Source of the DNA: Adenophora triphylla var. japonica
Lineage: Eukaryota; Streptophyta; Magnoliopsida; Asterales; Campanulaceae
Direction: 5' to 3'
Assembly: GCA_022495995.1 (NCBI GenBank)
Contig: JAFEMH010002082.1
Span: forward strand, 62,001-126,000
Length of the DNA: 64,000 bases
Shown here piece by piece: positions 11,400 through 22,497 of this stretch. Positions within the stretch are counted from its first letter, which is position 1; every line of letters starts with the position of its first letter. A program made the position numbers and the translations under genes. The notes beneath the pieces were generated by a model. That model did no database searches. It saw nothing but the letters and a program-made list of their open reading frames with translations, and was not told the DNA's origin.

Positions 11400-12459
11400 T
11401 TCGCATTTCGGCCGTGAAGATATAAAAATTGTGTTACACGGAAGATAAGGAGAGAGTATAGTGGAGTGAGTGTTGTGTGTGTATGAAAAGTGATAAAATG
11501 AGAGAATGTGGGGTAAAAAATAGCGAGTGTATAATTATTACAATTATGACAAGGGTTTCAGTTTTTATTTTGGAGTGTGATTTTTAAAATGAAATACCAA
11601 AATGAAAATTTGTTTCCTTAGGGCAAGTCCAATGGTGGTCCTAGTCCTAAGGGTCCTAAAACCAAATTTTGATACCCATGGGGACTTTTTGCATGATCCT
11701 AAAAAATCATCTCCAACAATGGGTATCAAAAATTAGGTACCAAATTAATTTTTTTAAAGTTAATAACTTTTATAATATTTTGAAATATAATAATTATTTT
11801 AATTAATTAGTTTTTGAAATATAATAATTAGTTTTTTAATCTGATAAATAATTTTGAAATATAATAATTATTTTAATTAATTATTTTTTATCAAAAATTA
11901 AAATTTTATAAATAATTTCGAAATATAATAATTATTTAAACTAATTATTTTTCAATAAAAATCAAAATTGTTAAATAATTATTTAAAATTGAATAAATTT
12001 TAAATCAAAAACTAAATCACTACCTCCAGCAAAAAAAATTTAATATCTCTTCACTCTTGGAAAAAAAAATAATATCTCATCAATAATTTTTAAAAAATCA
12101 AATAAATTATAAATCAAAATAATTGGACGGAGGAATTCATTGGATTGGGGAATTTTGTGGTGACAAGAGGTTGATGGGAAGGGGGGACAAGCAACAGAGA
12201 AAGATGCTCCCTCACATTTTCTTCCATTGTGGCTCACGTGCGCGAGTGATGAACAAGCTTTGGTCCTTAGCAAAGTCTCAATTTTAGGATTTTGTTAAGG
12301 ACTAAACTTAATTTTAGGACTTGATGCTTTTACCATTGGAGATGGAAAGTCTTTCAAATGGGTATCAAAATTAAGTTTTAGGACCACCATTGGACTTGCC
12401 CTTAGTGGGACGGACTAAGGAACCTAAAACGAAAATTTGTGCCCGTGGGATGGAGGGAG
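11400..12459. mobile_element. Old Stowaway MITE split by a Harbinger-type MITE
   Basis: The right end GGGATGGAGGGAG at 12447-12459 is followed by TA. The sequence before the inner insertion (GGAGAGAGTATAGTGGAGTG) has the look of Stowaway interiors. The left terminus is not clear, so the start is approximate. It is interrupted by the element at 11621-12401. Confidence 0.45.
11621..12401. mobile_element. PIF/Harbinger (Tourist-like) non-autonomous element, 781 bp
   Basis: The ends are GGGCAAGTCCAATGGTGGTC and its inverted copy (GGACCACCATTGGACTTGCC then C), more than 20 bases long. They are flanked by TTA on both sides (11618-11620 and 12402-12404), the three-base duplication typical of PIF/Harbinger. 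The inside is AT-rich and no transposase is encoded; the short frame at 12040-12273 on the minus strand has no recognisable domain. Confidence 0.85.
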
Positions 12460-13283
12460 TAGGTAATATTGGGTATCCAAAATAGCCTAGATGATAATTC
12501 TTGGCTCTATCTCACTATATATCGAGGCAACATCTCTTCTGAAATAGGCCAACAAATCTCAATATCTGTCTTGGTTGGATGAGCCATATTTAGAGTTTTT
12601 CCACCTCAATGAAAACACCATTTAAAAAGAATGTCATTTCGATAATTTTAAGGATGTGAAAATCACAAGTAGACCCTAGGCATCGTGCATGGGAATTCAA
12701 GCCATTAAATGGGTATTCGATTCCTATATATTACTTAAACTTTATTTGGTTCATCCATGATATCAGATAAGGGTTTGAAAATCCATTTCCCCCTTATGTA
12801 TCAAATTTCCGTTATTTAACGTTGATTCCAAAAAAAAAAAATAGTGAATTTCTGATGACTATTTCTAAGGAATCTGTAAGAGAAAACTTATCAGTGTTAT
12901 TATTTAATTCATACATATAAATTTTCAAACCTAATACTCTCTATTTCATCATTATCCCTTCTCTCTTTCATTCTCTCCCTTTCTCTCCACCTCTCTTTCT
13001 TAACTCTCAAAATTATACCACTACTATCTGATTGGTAAAAAATATAAATAACAAAATATATTCTGAATCTTTTCATTTGAGAAGAAATTTTCGGCTTCAA
13101 ATATTATTGACATTTCTTTTATGCTTCAAACCAAATATTTTTTATAGTTATTAATTCTTCTTGGTATAGTAACTTTTTTTTAAAAAAAAAAATTGATCAT
13201 GAAAATAAACATATATTTAATAAGATTTATGGAAAGTTCAAAATAAATATTTTTATGGGATTAAAAATTGTAAAAAATAAATA
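12460..13283. other. AT-rich intergenic DNA, no gene recognised
   Basis: No conserved frame. The segment TTTGGTTCATCCATGATATC near 12748 and CCAAACGAGGCC near 13873 might be ends of a decayed hAT-type element, but the pairing is poor. Confidence 0.3.
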
Positions 13284-13558
13284 CTCCCTCCGTCCCATAG
13301 ATTTATGGACTTTTGGATTTTGCACGGGGATTAAGGAGGAAATATTATATTGAAAGTGTTGTGAGTGTGAAAATAAAATAGGAGAGAGAATGAGTGGAGA
13401 GAATAGTAAATTATAATGGTGATGTGAGTATTAAAATAATGTAGGAGAGAGAATGAGTGGAGGGAATATTAAAGATTCCTTTCCATTTAGGGAAAGTTAG
13501 ATATTATTGTGGGACGCCCAAAATAGAAAGTTTACATATTATTGTGGGACGGAGGGAG
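13284..13558. mobile_element. Stowaway MITE, 275 bp
   Basis: The ends CTCCCTCCGTCCCATA and GTGGGACGGAGGGAG are inverted copies, with TA at 13282-13283 and 13559-13560. The inner GGAGAGAGAATGAGTGGAG repeats show it is the same family as 5689-5962 but in the reverse orientation. Confidence 0.9.
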
Positions 13559-13974
13559 TATGTAATATCAGATTTTTGAGTTTTTTTCAAAACAAAATTT
13601 AATTAGTTTTTTTTTTATTTTAGAAATTAAATTAGAAAAAAATTGTTACCATTACAATCATGTTGTTAAAATAACATAAAAATAAAAATACATTACCCTT
13701 ACCCGTAGATAGATATGTGATTAAACATTGTAATGGTAAACTAATATCCATTTCTTATCCAAATCTATAACAGAGACCAAACATGGGTATTTGAATGTAA
13801 AACTTCAACCATTCCTGTATTTTGGATACTTGTATATTACATATCTATTCCCGCACACTGATTCTCATGTGCCAAACGAGGCCTAGGAGGCTTCAACGGG
13901 AGAATTAACAGAAATTGTTAGCTAAGATGGCTACTACCGGTATTTGATCGAGTAATATGTAGGATATGTATATA
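13559..13974. other. AT-rich intergenic DNA
   Basis: Nothing coding is seen between the MITE and the LINE remnant. Confidence 0.3.
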
Positions 13975-16092
13975 GATTCAACTTGCAATAAGGTGAAGCA
14001 TACCATAAAGGAGGTGCCGAAATAAGTCATTGGAAATCTAAAAGAAGTGTGCCATCAAGTAAGGACATGGTGGAACAAGGAAGTAAAACAAGCAATAAAG
14101 AACAAGCGAGAATGCTACAAATTATTGGAAAAATGTAGTAGCGATGAGAACTATGAGAAGCATAAAAAGGCTAGAAGAGAAGCAAAGAAAGCAGTAAAGA
14201 GAAACAAGAGCAAATGTGAATCAAAAATTTTATGATAAATTGGAACAAAAGAAGGAAAAAAGGGCATCTTTATACTTGCTCATATAAGGGATAATATGAC
14301 ACGAGATATTGAAATGGTTAAATGTGTGAAAGATGTAGAGCAAATGGTTCTGGTCGGGGATAAGGAGATAAAAGATAGATAAAGTCCGTACTTTGATACC
14401 TTGTTAAATGACGATCAAGGGCATAATATTGAAGATTTAAATATCCCTTCGAGTATGATTAATCGAGATTTTATGTGAAGAATTTAAAAAGGTGAAGTGT
14501 AAATGACAATGAAAAAAATGGGATCGAAGAAAACCGTAGGGTCGAATGGGATACCAATTGAGTTTAAAGATGTTTTGGGGAGAGGGAAATAGATTGGTTA
14601 ACAAAACTATTTAACAAGATATGAAGAAGCAACACAATGTCATTGTAGTACAGGAAAAGTACTTTGATCTATTTGTATAAGAATAAAGGTAATGTCTGAA
14701 ATTGTGCCAACTATCGAGGGATTAAAGTAATGAGCAATACTATGAAACTTTGGGAACAAGTGATTGCACAAAGGCTAAAGAGATTTGTGAATGTTTCAGA
14801 TAACCTATTTGGATCTATGCCTAAAAGATCGACTATAAAGGAAATCTATTTTATGAGACAAACCATGGAGAAATATTGTGATAAAAAGAAAGATTTTTAT
14901 CGATCTGTAGAAGGTGATAAAGTGCCAAAAGAGGTACTTTGATGAAATTTCGCAAAGAAAGACGTTTCAAATAAATATATTGATATTATCAAACACATGT
15001 ATAATGGAGTTAGCACTATTGTACAAACTAGTGTTGGGAAGATCGAAGAGTTCCCTATTACTATTGGAGTACATTAAGGTTCTACACTTAGTCCCTTTCT
15101 ATTTACTCTGATAATGGACGAATTGACGAGGTCAATCCAGATAATATACCATGGTGTATGTTATTCACATATGATATCGTCCTTATTAATGAGACAAAAT
15201 AGGGCGTTGAAAGTAAATTGGTGTTGTGGAGACACTTTGAAATCTCGAGATTTTAGACCGAGCAAAAGCAATACTGAATATTTGAAGTGTAAGTTTTGTA
15301 AAGTTGGAAGCAAGGAGGCGGGGGTGATTACATTCAATGGAAAGATTGTCCAAGCTTCTGAGTTTTTTCGCTATCTTAGATCTATTATCCAAAAGGATGG
15401 AGAATTGGATGAAGTGTGGCTCATAGGATTAAAGGAGGTTGACTGAAGTGAAAGAGTGCCACATGGTGTCTATATGATCACGTCATACCCCATAAATTAA
15501 AGAAAAAATTCTACCGCACGACAATTAGGCCGGCAATGTTTTATGGCACTGAATGTTTGGCCTTGAAACAATGTCATTCAAAAGATAAATGTAGCGCAGA
15601 TGCGTATGCTACGATGGATGTATGAGCATACAAGGAATGATCAATTGAGAAATGAGGTGATCATGGGTAAAGTAGGAGTTGCGCTAATTGAGAATAAAAT
15701 AAGGGAGAATCGTACAAGGTGGTTTGGTCACTTGAGACGGAGACCGAGTGATGCACCGGTTAGGAGACTTGAAAAGTAGAGAAGTGATAAAATAGCGAGG
15801 GGCAGTGGAAGATCCAAACAAACTTGGATTAGGATGATTGAAAACGATATGAGTTTACTTGTAATGGATGAAAATATGACGTTGAATAAGTCGAAGTGCA
15901 GGGCAAAAATTTATGTGGGTGAAAGGGGTTGATATTTTTTTCTTTTATATATTTACTCTTTTATTATCACTATTTTTTTCTTTCTTCTCACCTATTTCAT
16001 CTTTTAACTACTTTTTTTTTCACGATAACCTATGATGATTCATGTTAAGCTGATCCCGAGTTATTTTGGAACTAAGGCTTTGTTGTTGTCAT
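13975..16092 (+). pseudogene. RTE-type LINE reverse-transcriptase remnant
   Basis: Fragments in several frames follow the order of a plant RTE-clade ORF2. They are an endonuclease/RT linker (TWWNKEVKQAIKNKRECY near 14067), RT motifs (NYRGIKVMSNTMKLWEQVI near 14711, then FGSMPKRST near 14810), a palm region near 15090-15120 (FLFTLIMDELTR), and a C-terminal part near 15590-15730 recalling RMLRWMYEHTRN and RWFGHLRRRP. The 3' end has the RTE signature CTAAGGCTTTGTTGTTG near 16073-16089. Stops and frameshifts run throughout and the 5' part with the endonuclease is missing, as in most LINE copies. It cannot be active. The family could have helped mobilise SINEs; that is inferred. Confidence 0.8.
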
Positions 16093-16095
16093 GTT

Positions 16096-16462
16096 CGATA
16101 AATAAGTCTGTAACTAATAACAGAACAAAATATAAGGGTTTTTTTTTGTTTTTTGTTTTTATTTTTCAAATGTGACTGTCTTTAGGGTAGAGGAAGCATG
16201 ACATCCCATTACAGCAATTTTTTCTCTGCATTCTCTATGACAGAACCAAAAAAAAAAAAAGAGGTTACTCACATGGTCCACAGGATACGAACATTTGTCA
16301 TTACCCATTTACAACAGTTTTACAGATTTTTAAAACCAAAAAAGCCCTCATATTTCCTTTCTCTCTTTAATTGATTGATTATACACAAAGATTAGATGAA
16401 TTAAGTAAAATAACAAACATCAAGTATAAAATTAGATTTATATGTTATGTCTCTTATCATCA
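16096..16462. other. 3' flank of the TLCD4-like gene
   Basis: This lies just past the stop codon of the minus-strand gene and probably holds its 3' UTR and poly(A) site. No coding sequence is seen. Confidence 0.4.
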
Positions 16463-19400
16463 TCACTGCCTCTTTGCCAAAGTTTTCCTCAATCCCTTTA
16501 CTATCTTTCCAAACCACATTAAATTCATGGTAGCAAGTGCCAGCGGTACCACAAATACTAACAGGAAACCAATGGGGTGCATCTGAACAACCTGCCAAAT
16601 ATTCAAATGCAGCTCTACTACCATCACTTAAAAATGCAAGACGGATATACAAAAGTAATTCATGTAATTTACCTTATCATAGTGCAAGTAGACGTGGTAA
16701 AACATGTAAACGAACAGCAAAATTCTTGCAATCTGCATCAGTAGAAAAAACTCAGCCTTCCATATCTTGAAACATTAGTTAGTACAAACAAATTTAACAA
16801 AAAATATTTCAGCACCAGTTAGTACTAAGCTGGTCTTCAAGTTTCTAGAGTCAAACTTTCTTGGCATGAGAGGACACGGTATTACATTATATATAAACCA
16901 AGGCTATCACATGGCCTAAAGTCAGTGTTATTGGCAATCGTCTTGGCAGGTCGGATAGATGGTAAAAGCTGGTTAGTTCTGGTGTTACATATATAGGGGG
17001 CTACCAAGACTATGGAGAGGAGAATGGAAATGCAGACTATAACTAGGTTTGTGGGAGAGGACATCACTGCAAGATATTACACAAATATGTAGCAGTAACA
17101 GGCCCGCAGGGTGTCCCCTTGTATGGTCCCGCAAGAAGTAGACCAGAATTTGAGGGGAAGCTTTTGTATGCTTGTCATGGGAACATATCTGCAGTTGCTG
17201 AGTTGGCACCACTCAGCAACAGCCATGTGACTTGGGTGATAAGAATTAACTCTCATCCAGTAACAATTTTCTCTCTTGCAGGTTTATTCAGATCCATCAA
17301 CCATCTACGACTCTCAAGCATTAATATTTTGTACTGACGTGATCGTAGATTTCTTTGCTAAAATATAGAAAATAATAGTTATAAAATCAACCATCACTGA
17401 AGATCTAATCAACAAAGTATTCCATAAATTGGAAAACCTGAAGTCCATTTTCCAAACAAAAGAAGATCAAAGAAATGAATTATATCAACTAAGGTTTAAT
17501 CTCATTTATTTTTCAAAATTAGTTAATCACATAACCTGATAAACATTAACTCCAATAAAAAGTTTACCAGGTAAATATTGTTTTATATATACAACAATTT
17601 AAGAGCAAGAGAAAGAGATGACTAAAATTGAGCAGACACAAGATTGATGGTGGATAGAAATGAAATCCAAGCAGGTAATGAATTAAGGAGTTGATTTTAT
17701 ATTGTAGTGATATGTGAACGATAGGGAGATAAGATTAGAAAGGCTTGAACGATCCAGCTCAGGAAGAAAGACAGATAAAGAGAAGTTGAAGCTAGAAGAC
17801 GAGTGCCCTGTTGAAACCCAAAAGGGGAAAGAATAAAAGCTGGACCAAACAATGTCGACTACATGGATCAAATTAAGGGCCTTTAAAGGAATTATCATAT
17901 GGCCTTTCACCTGAATTAATGGACCTTCAATATTACATGTGGCAAACAGTTAATGGTGCCAACATAGCCCTAGCACCATAAACATGTTCCTTGCCAAATG
18001 CATATACAATACACATCGGGTACAGCTCGTTGAGATTGTGTAGGACCCCACTCACAAAGTCAGATTCCCTGATACTCCATACTGACTCGTCTAACTTGAA
18101 CAAAACGAGTAACAACATCGACCATGTTCATGTCATGTATAATTCTTATCATCTTTTTCCAGTCATTTTAGGACATGATGTTACACCATAAACAAAGGTA
18201 TGTCAGGTGGCTTAAAGTCAGAATCAGACTCCTTACAACTCTATAGTCTAAAGCATGTTAATGAAATGTCTGGAAACATCAGCAGTGCTATGTCTTATAT
18301 GACTATCCCTCTCTCTTTTATATTAGTTTTAGTGGAACTGGATGGCTGTTGTTAGCATGGTAGGTCCCATCTACAATAGTTAGAAAGTGAGTAATACTCA
18401 CCAGCCAGGCAAAAAATATCACCACGCCATTAACCAGATAAGCATTGGATCTTTTCAAACCAGCAGTGTCTAGGAACCTGCATGATTCAGAGAATGCATA
18501 AACTAATATCAGAATCTTATCAGGAATAACTTCCCCATCCATACAAAAGAAGAAAAAAGTAAAAAGAAATGAGAAGGGAAGGGAAGGGAAGGGAAGGGAA
18601 GAAAGAAAGAAAGAAAAGAAAGAATATCATCTTTGAATATCATACCATCTCATATTGATCTCTGGAGTTGTCACTTCAGAGATAAGAACCATAAATGTAT
18701 AAAGCTGCCCTTCTCCAGTAAACATAGCATATGCTACCGCAATTGCCGAAAGAGAGTGATGAACAACCTGCAATCCGGATATATCATCTGGGTTGTTATG
18801 GTGGAACTTGTACATAAGAGTGTCGAAATGTGCATTCTGCAGTATGTTCAATCCCCACTATAACCTCAAAAAAAATAAAAATCACATGCCCACACATCTC
18901 TTTTTCTGCTTCTCCAGAATTATCACTATATACACCAACCTCACAAAAAAAATATATATGTGCAATGAACTTGCAGAAGCAATAATGTGTTGTGTATAAT
19001 CAAACATTGAGTGATTCGATGTTAAACACGGACCGTTACGGTGAATAAACAACGACAGAAAGAATAAATACAATTCAGATCATTATATTCACATGCCCAA
19101 AGATGCAGGAGAAACAGAAACCCGATCAATACCAATTAGTCTGCAGAAATACTTATACAAGAATGGAGCAAAAAAAAAAAAAGGAAAAAAAAAAGAAAAG
19201 AAAAGATATGCACGTAACTCTGAAGAAGAAATTTTGGTTTTAGGTATAGAAAGTGAACTGCAGGATGTTTAGGCTCCCCTCTTCTCGTGAGCCTAATTTT
19301 TGGTTGTCTTCCTCAAGTTCTTCGAGACAAGGAGACCCATTGTCCTATCTCTTTTCACTCTAGCAGCTAATGTGTCATGCAGGATTATTTTTAGGGAGGC

Positions 19401-21216
19401 AGAGCCACGGGAGTAGGATTGTTTCAAGATGTTCCGCTAGTAGCATAAAATTGTGTGCATCTCATTGTTGGGCGTGAGACCTTTCTGTTCCTCTCACTGT
19501 GCTTTGAGGTTCAAGAATAAGTTGATTTGACATCAGAGTTTCTAGTATTTTGTGTAGTTAGTCGTTAGGTTAATTTCTCTGTGTGCATGGATAAGCAAGT
19601 TAATTTTGGTGGTCAAGAAAGTTTTTCATATGGTCTGTTGCTCATCAAAGAGATTTAGGATATGTGACTTCCCTTTTTGGTGTGCTTCAGGGAGGTATAT
19701 AAAGAGTTATACCGCTCATGCGTCAAATTATTAATAGATAGTCTAAAGGCTTGTTTGGTAACCCAATTAAGCTCTTAATTTGGAACACTTTAAGAGATTA
19801 AAAAGTTAAGCATGTTTGGTAAGGTAAATTGCAATCACTTAATTAATTAAGATTGTCTTAAAAAAGGCTAGTAATTTTAAGTTGGAAATGAGTAGCTTAA
19901 GCAATTAAGAGGGAGAAAGAAAAGAGTTAAAAATGGAATGAGTTCAAATCCATCCATCAACTGTTTTATTTATATATTAAATGATACTTTCTTTCGTTGA
20001 AATATTTTAACTTTTCATATAAATTATATTTGATCTAGTGTTAAAATGTAATTTTATTTATATTAAACTATTGATATTAATAATATTTCAATAGAGTATC
20101 ATAATTTTATTTTTCATTTTTTGTCAAAGTTTAAACAAATTTATCAAAATAATTAACAAGATAAATTTTATTATGGGTCAAAGAAAGTACTAATAAAAAA
20201 TATTTAAATATTATAAAATATAATCTAATTATAATTTATAATAATAGTGACGTATATGTTGAAGACTTTATTTTATGAATGTTAAGTTCAAACTTTAAAT
20301 AAATTCAGATATAAGTGGTTTGCCATTACCAAACAAACTGAACTCTTAAAATTCAGCAACTTAATAACTTCAGCTCTACATTTTCAGAGCTTAATTTTCA
20401 AGTTTACCAAACAGGCCCTAAGAGGTAAAAGAGATGCAACCAGGCTTATTTCTCTTTGGGTAAAGAATTGCCTTACTAAAGGCTTGCGCTTTTAGTACAC
20501 ACTTTCAAACATAATTGAGAGGACCATGCTCCATCTCCTCTAGGAGGGGTTACATGATGTATGATGTTTCCCTCAAGATTCCACTACCTCTAGCACAAAT
20601 GTTTTCATTCAATTGAAAACTTTCCTCTCCAAGAACCTCACAATTGATAAATTTTGGATCTCGAGTCTCTTGACCCTGTGGGTTAGTTTCACATGATTAA
20701 CTAAAAGCATAAACTTGAATGTTACCAATCCATAATCTAGACAAACAGATGGATCAATATGCCGAATCTTAATCATCAGAAAGAAGGAATGACATGCTAA
20801 AGTTAATTATATTTCCTCTATGATGATAAATACACACTTACATACTCTACTCCACCCAAAGCAGGATATAGCCAACAAATCATTCCAAGGTCAGAGAGAA
20901 AGTATCCAACAGATACCTGTCAATAGCATATAGGAATCATTAGATAAGGGATTCCCAGACAATCAAAATGCATGAGTTGGTGCTTGAAGAGTAAACAAAC
21001 ACTTGAGGCAAAAGAAGTTGAGGACGAAACAATTTGGTAGGTTATACTCCTTGTTGCCACGCCAAATTAGCCTCTTCCCTGGTTTTTCCAAAAATAAAGT
21101 TGGCCTTGATTCCACTGGGTTCTTAAGGATGGGCCTTAATTTTCTGTGTAAAGCTCTACTTTTGATTTCCATGGGTATAATGGTGAAAGAGATATGAATA
21201 GAGAGGGGGAGAGAGG

Positions 21217-21254
<38 letters not shown>

Positions 21255-22495
21255 CTTTGTGCAGAGTATATCATATTTGTTTCATGGTGCTTTTAGATTT
21301 TGATTATACAAGTACTCAATTTACTATATATCCTTCCTTGCATATTTGCTTCATACATAAAGTGGGGGGTTAATGATCCTAAAATATTGGGTCAATTGCT
21401 AAGATACCCTTGAAGTAGGTATCTTATCATAAATATATATGTATACACGCACACATATATATGGCTTTTTTGCACTAAATTGTTGCTTGTGTATTTTTCC
21501 TCCTCCAGATACATGTTGTGCTGGTGACCACCAACTCTGTATTGTTTATTTTGAGCGTAAAGAAGGCAGCGAAAAGATACTGCAATCAAGAAAATTAACA
21601 CTTACACCCAATGCAAAAGTTGACAGTGGTGAGCTTCGAAATGTAATAGGACCAATAAGACGGCTGTCAGAATAAAGATCTGACCAGAACACAAAGTACA
21701 ATGACATTGTCGCGATGAAAATTGCATGCACTGTGGAGATACCTCTGCACAAAATAAAGTAGTCTGAGAAAAGAATGAAACATGATGCGGAAAAGGATAA
21801 ACTAGGAAATAATTTTATTTGCCTGTTATTCCATTCGATTCGCTGGACTTTTGTAAGACCAGCATAGGTTCTAAAGTAAAAGGTGCTAATCAACTGCGTC
21901 AGATCATAGACCTGCAAGAGGGAAGAACTAGCCAATAAATTACCCAGAAAAGCTTCAAATAAATATACCTTTCTGAAACACAATGCAAGAATAAAATACT
22001 CCGCCGTCTCAAAAATAACTGCCACTAGTCCTATTTGGGCCATTTCAGAAAATGTTCCCTCTCTAAACTTCAATTTTATGGTCTGTCCATTTGACCATCT
22101 TGATCAATTAATTCATCAACTAATGGGTCCACTACGGGGGACACTAGAAAAACATATTACCCTATATACTTATAATAGGGCCAGTTAATTTCCCTAATCT
22201 ATGCACCAAGTCTTGGGTCAAAAAGAGCACTTGTTTTAGAGTACAAAATAAAAAAGAGACCCTGAGGTTAGTTGCATAAAGATGTTTCGGTTAGGTGAAC
22301 TCAGCTAAACATTGAGAATATGTCAAATAAAAGCAACGGGAAGAGATAGAGATGTACCATTTTGCTAGCAAATATGCCACCGAGGACAGAAGTATACGGA
22401 ATAAAAGCATCTGCTAGCAGGTAGTTCTTAACCAGCACCTGAGCATGATTTTGATAGGACTGAAATGCCATAGCTGTCTTTTGAGAAACTGCCAT
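16463..22495 (-). CDS. TLC-domain membrane protein, TLCD4/TMEM56-like (8 coding exons, 275 aa)
   Basis: Coding exons on the minus strand: 22495-22358, 21911-21823, 21744-21606, 20916-20842, 18767-18646, 18477-18402, 16732-16673 and 16591-16463. They sum to 828 bases and join in phase to 275 residues. Segments match plant TLCD4-like proteins: VKNYLLADAFIPYTSVLGG near residues 22-40, YDLTQLISTFYFRTYAGLTK near 48-67, the TLC-domain pair HH in VVHHSLSAIAVAYA at 148-161, and a C-terminal segment ending KGLRKTLAKRQ. Several hydrophobic stretches fit a multi-pass membrane protein. The TRAM-LAG1-CLN8 family is linked to membrane lipid sensing or sphingolipid metabolism; the substrate of this one is unknown. 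The start at 22495 follows an in-frame TAA, so translation begins there or at Met9. Seven introns have GT-AG or, in one case, GC-AG borders; they carry simple repeats and a MITE. Confidence 0.9.
18573..18618. repeat. (GGGAA)n/(GAAA)n microsatellite in a TLCD4-like intron
   Basis: Four to five GGGAA units are followed by GAAA units, beginning about 27 bases inside the intron after the exon that ends at 18646. Confidence 0.9.
19747..20417. mobile_element. hAT-like non-autonomous element in a TLCD4-like intron
   Basis: The left end GGCTTGTTTGGTAACCC and right end TTTACCAAACAGGCCC are inverted copies, with AATTAAGCTC repeated just inside each end. CTAA flanks both sides, though an 8-bp hAT duplication is not clear. 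The inside is AT-rich and non-coding. Confidence 0.55.
21201..21255. repeat. (GA)n microsatellite in a TLCD4-like intron
   Basis: GAGAGGGG units are followed by an uninterrupted GA run of about 15 repeats. Confidence 0.9.
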
Positions 22496-22497
22496 TC

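Noticed and set aside
16985..17212. Minus-strand frames between TLCD4-like exons 6 and 7
   Set aside because: They do not match the family, and the true exons 7 and 8 with in-phase borders lie at 16732-16673 and 16591-16463.
21996..22300. Stowaway-like end (ACTCCGCCGTCTCAAAAAT) in TLCD4-like intron 1
   Set aside because: No matching right end or TA pair could be fixed, so it is not listed as an element.
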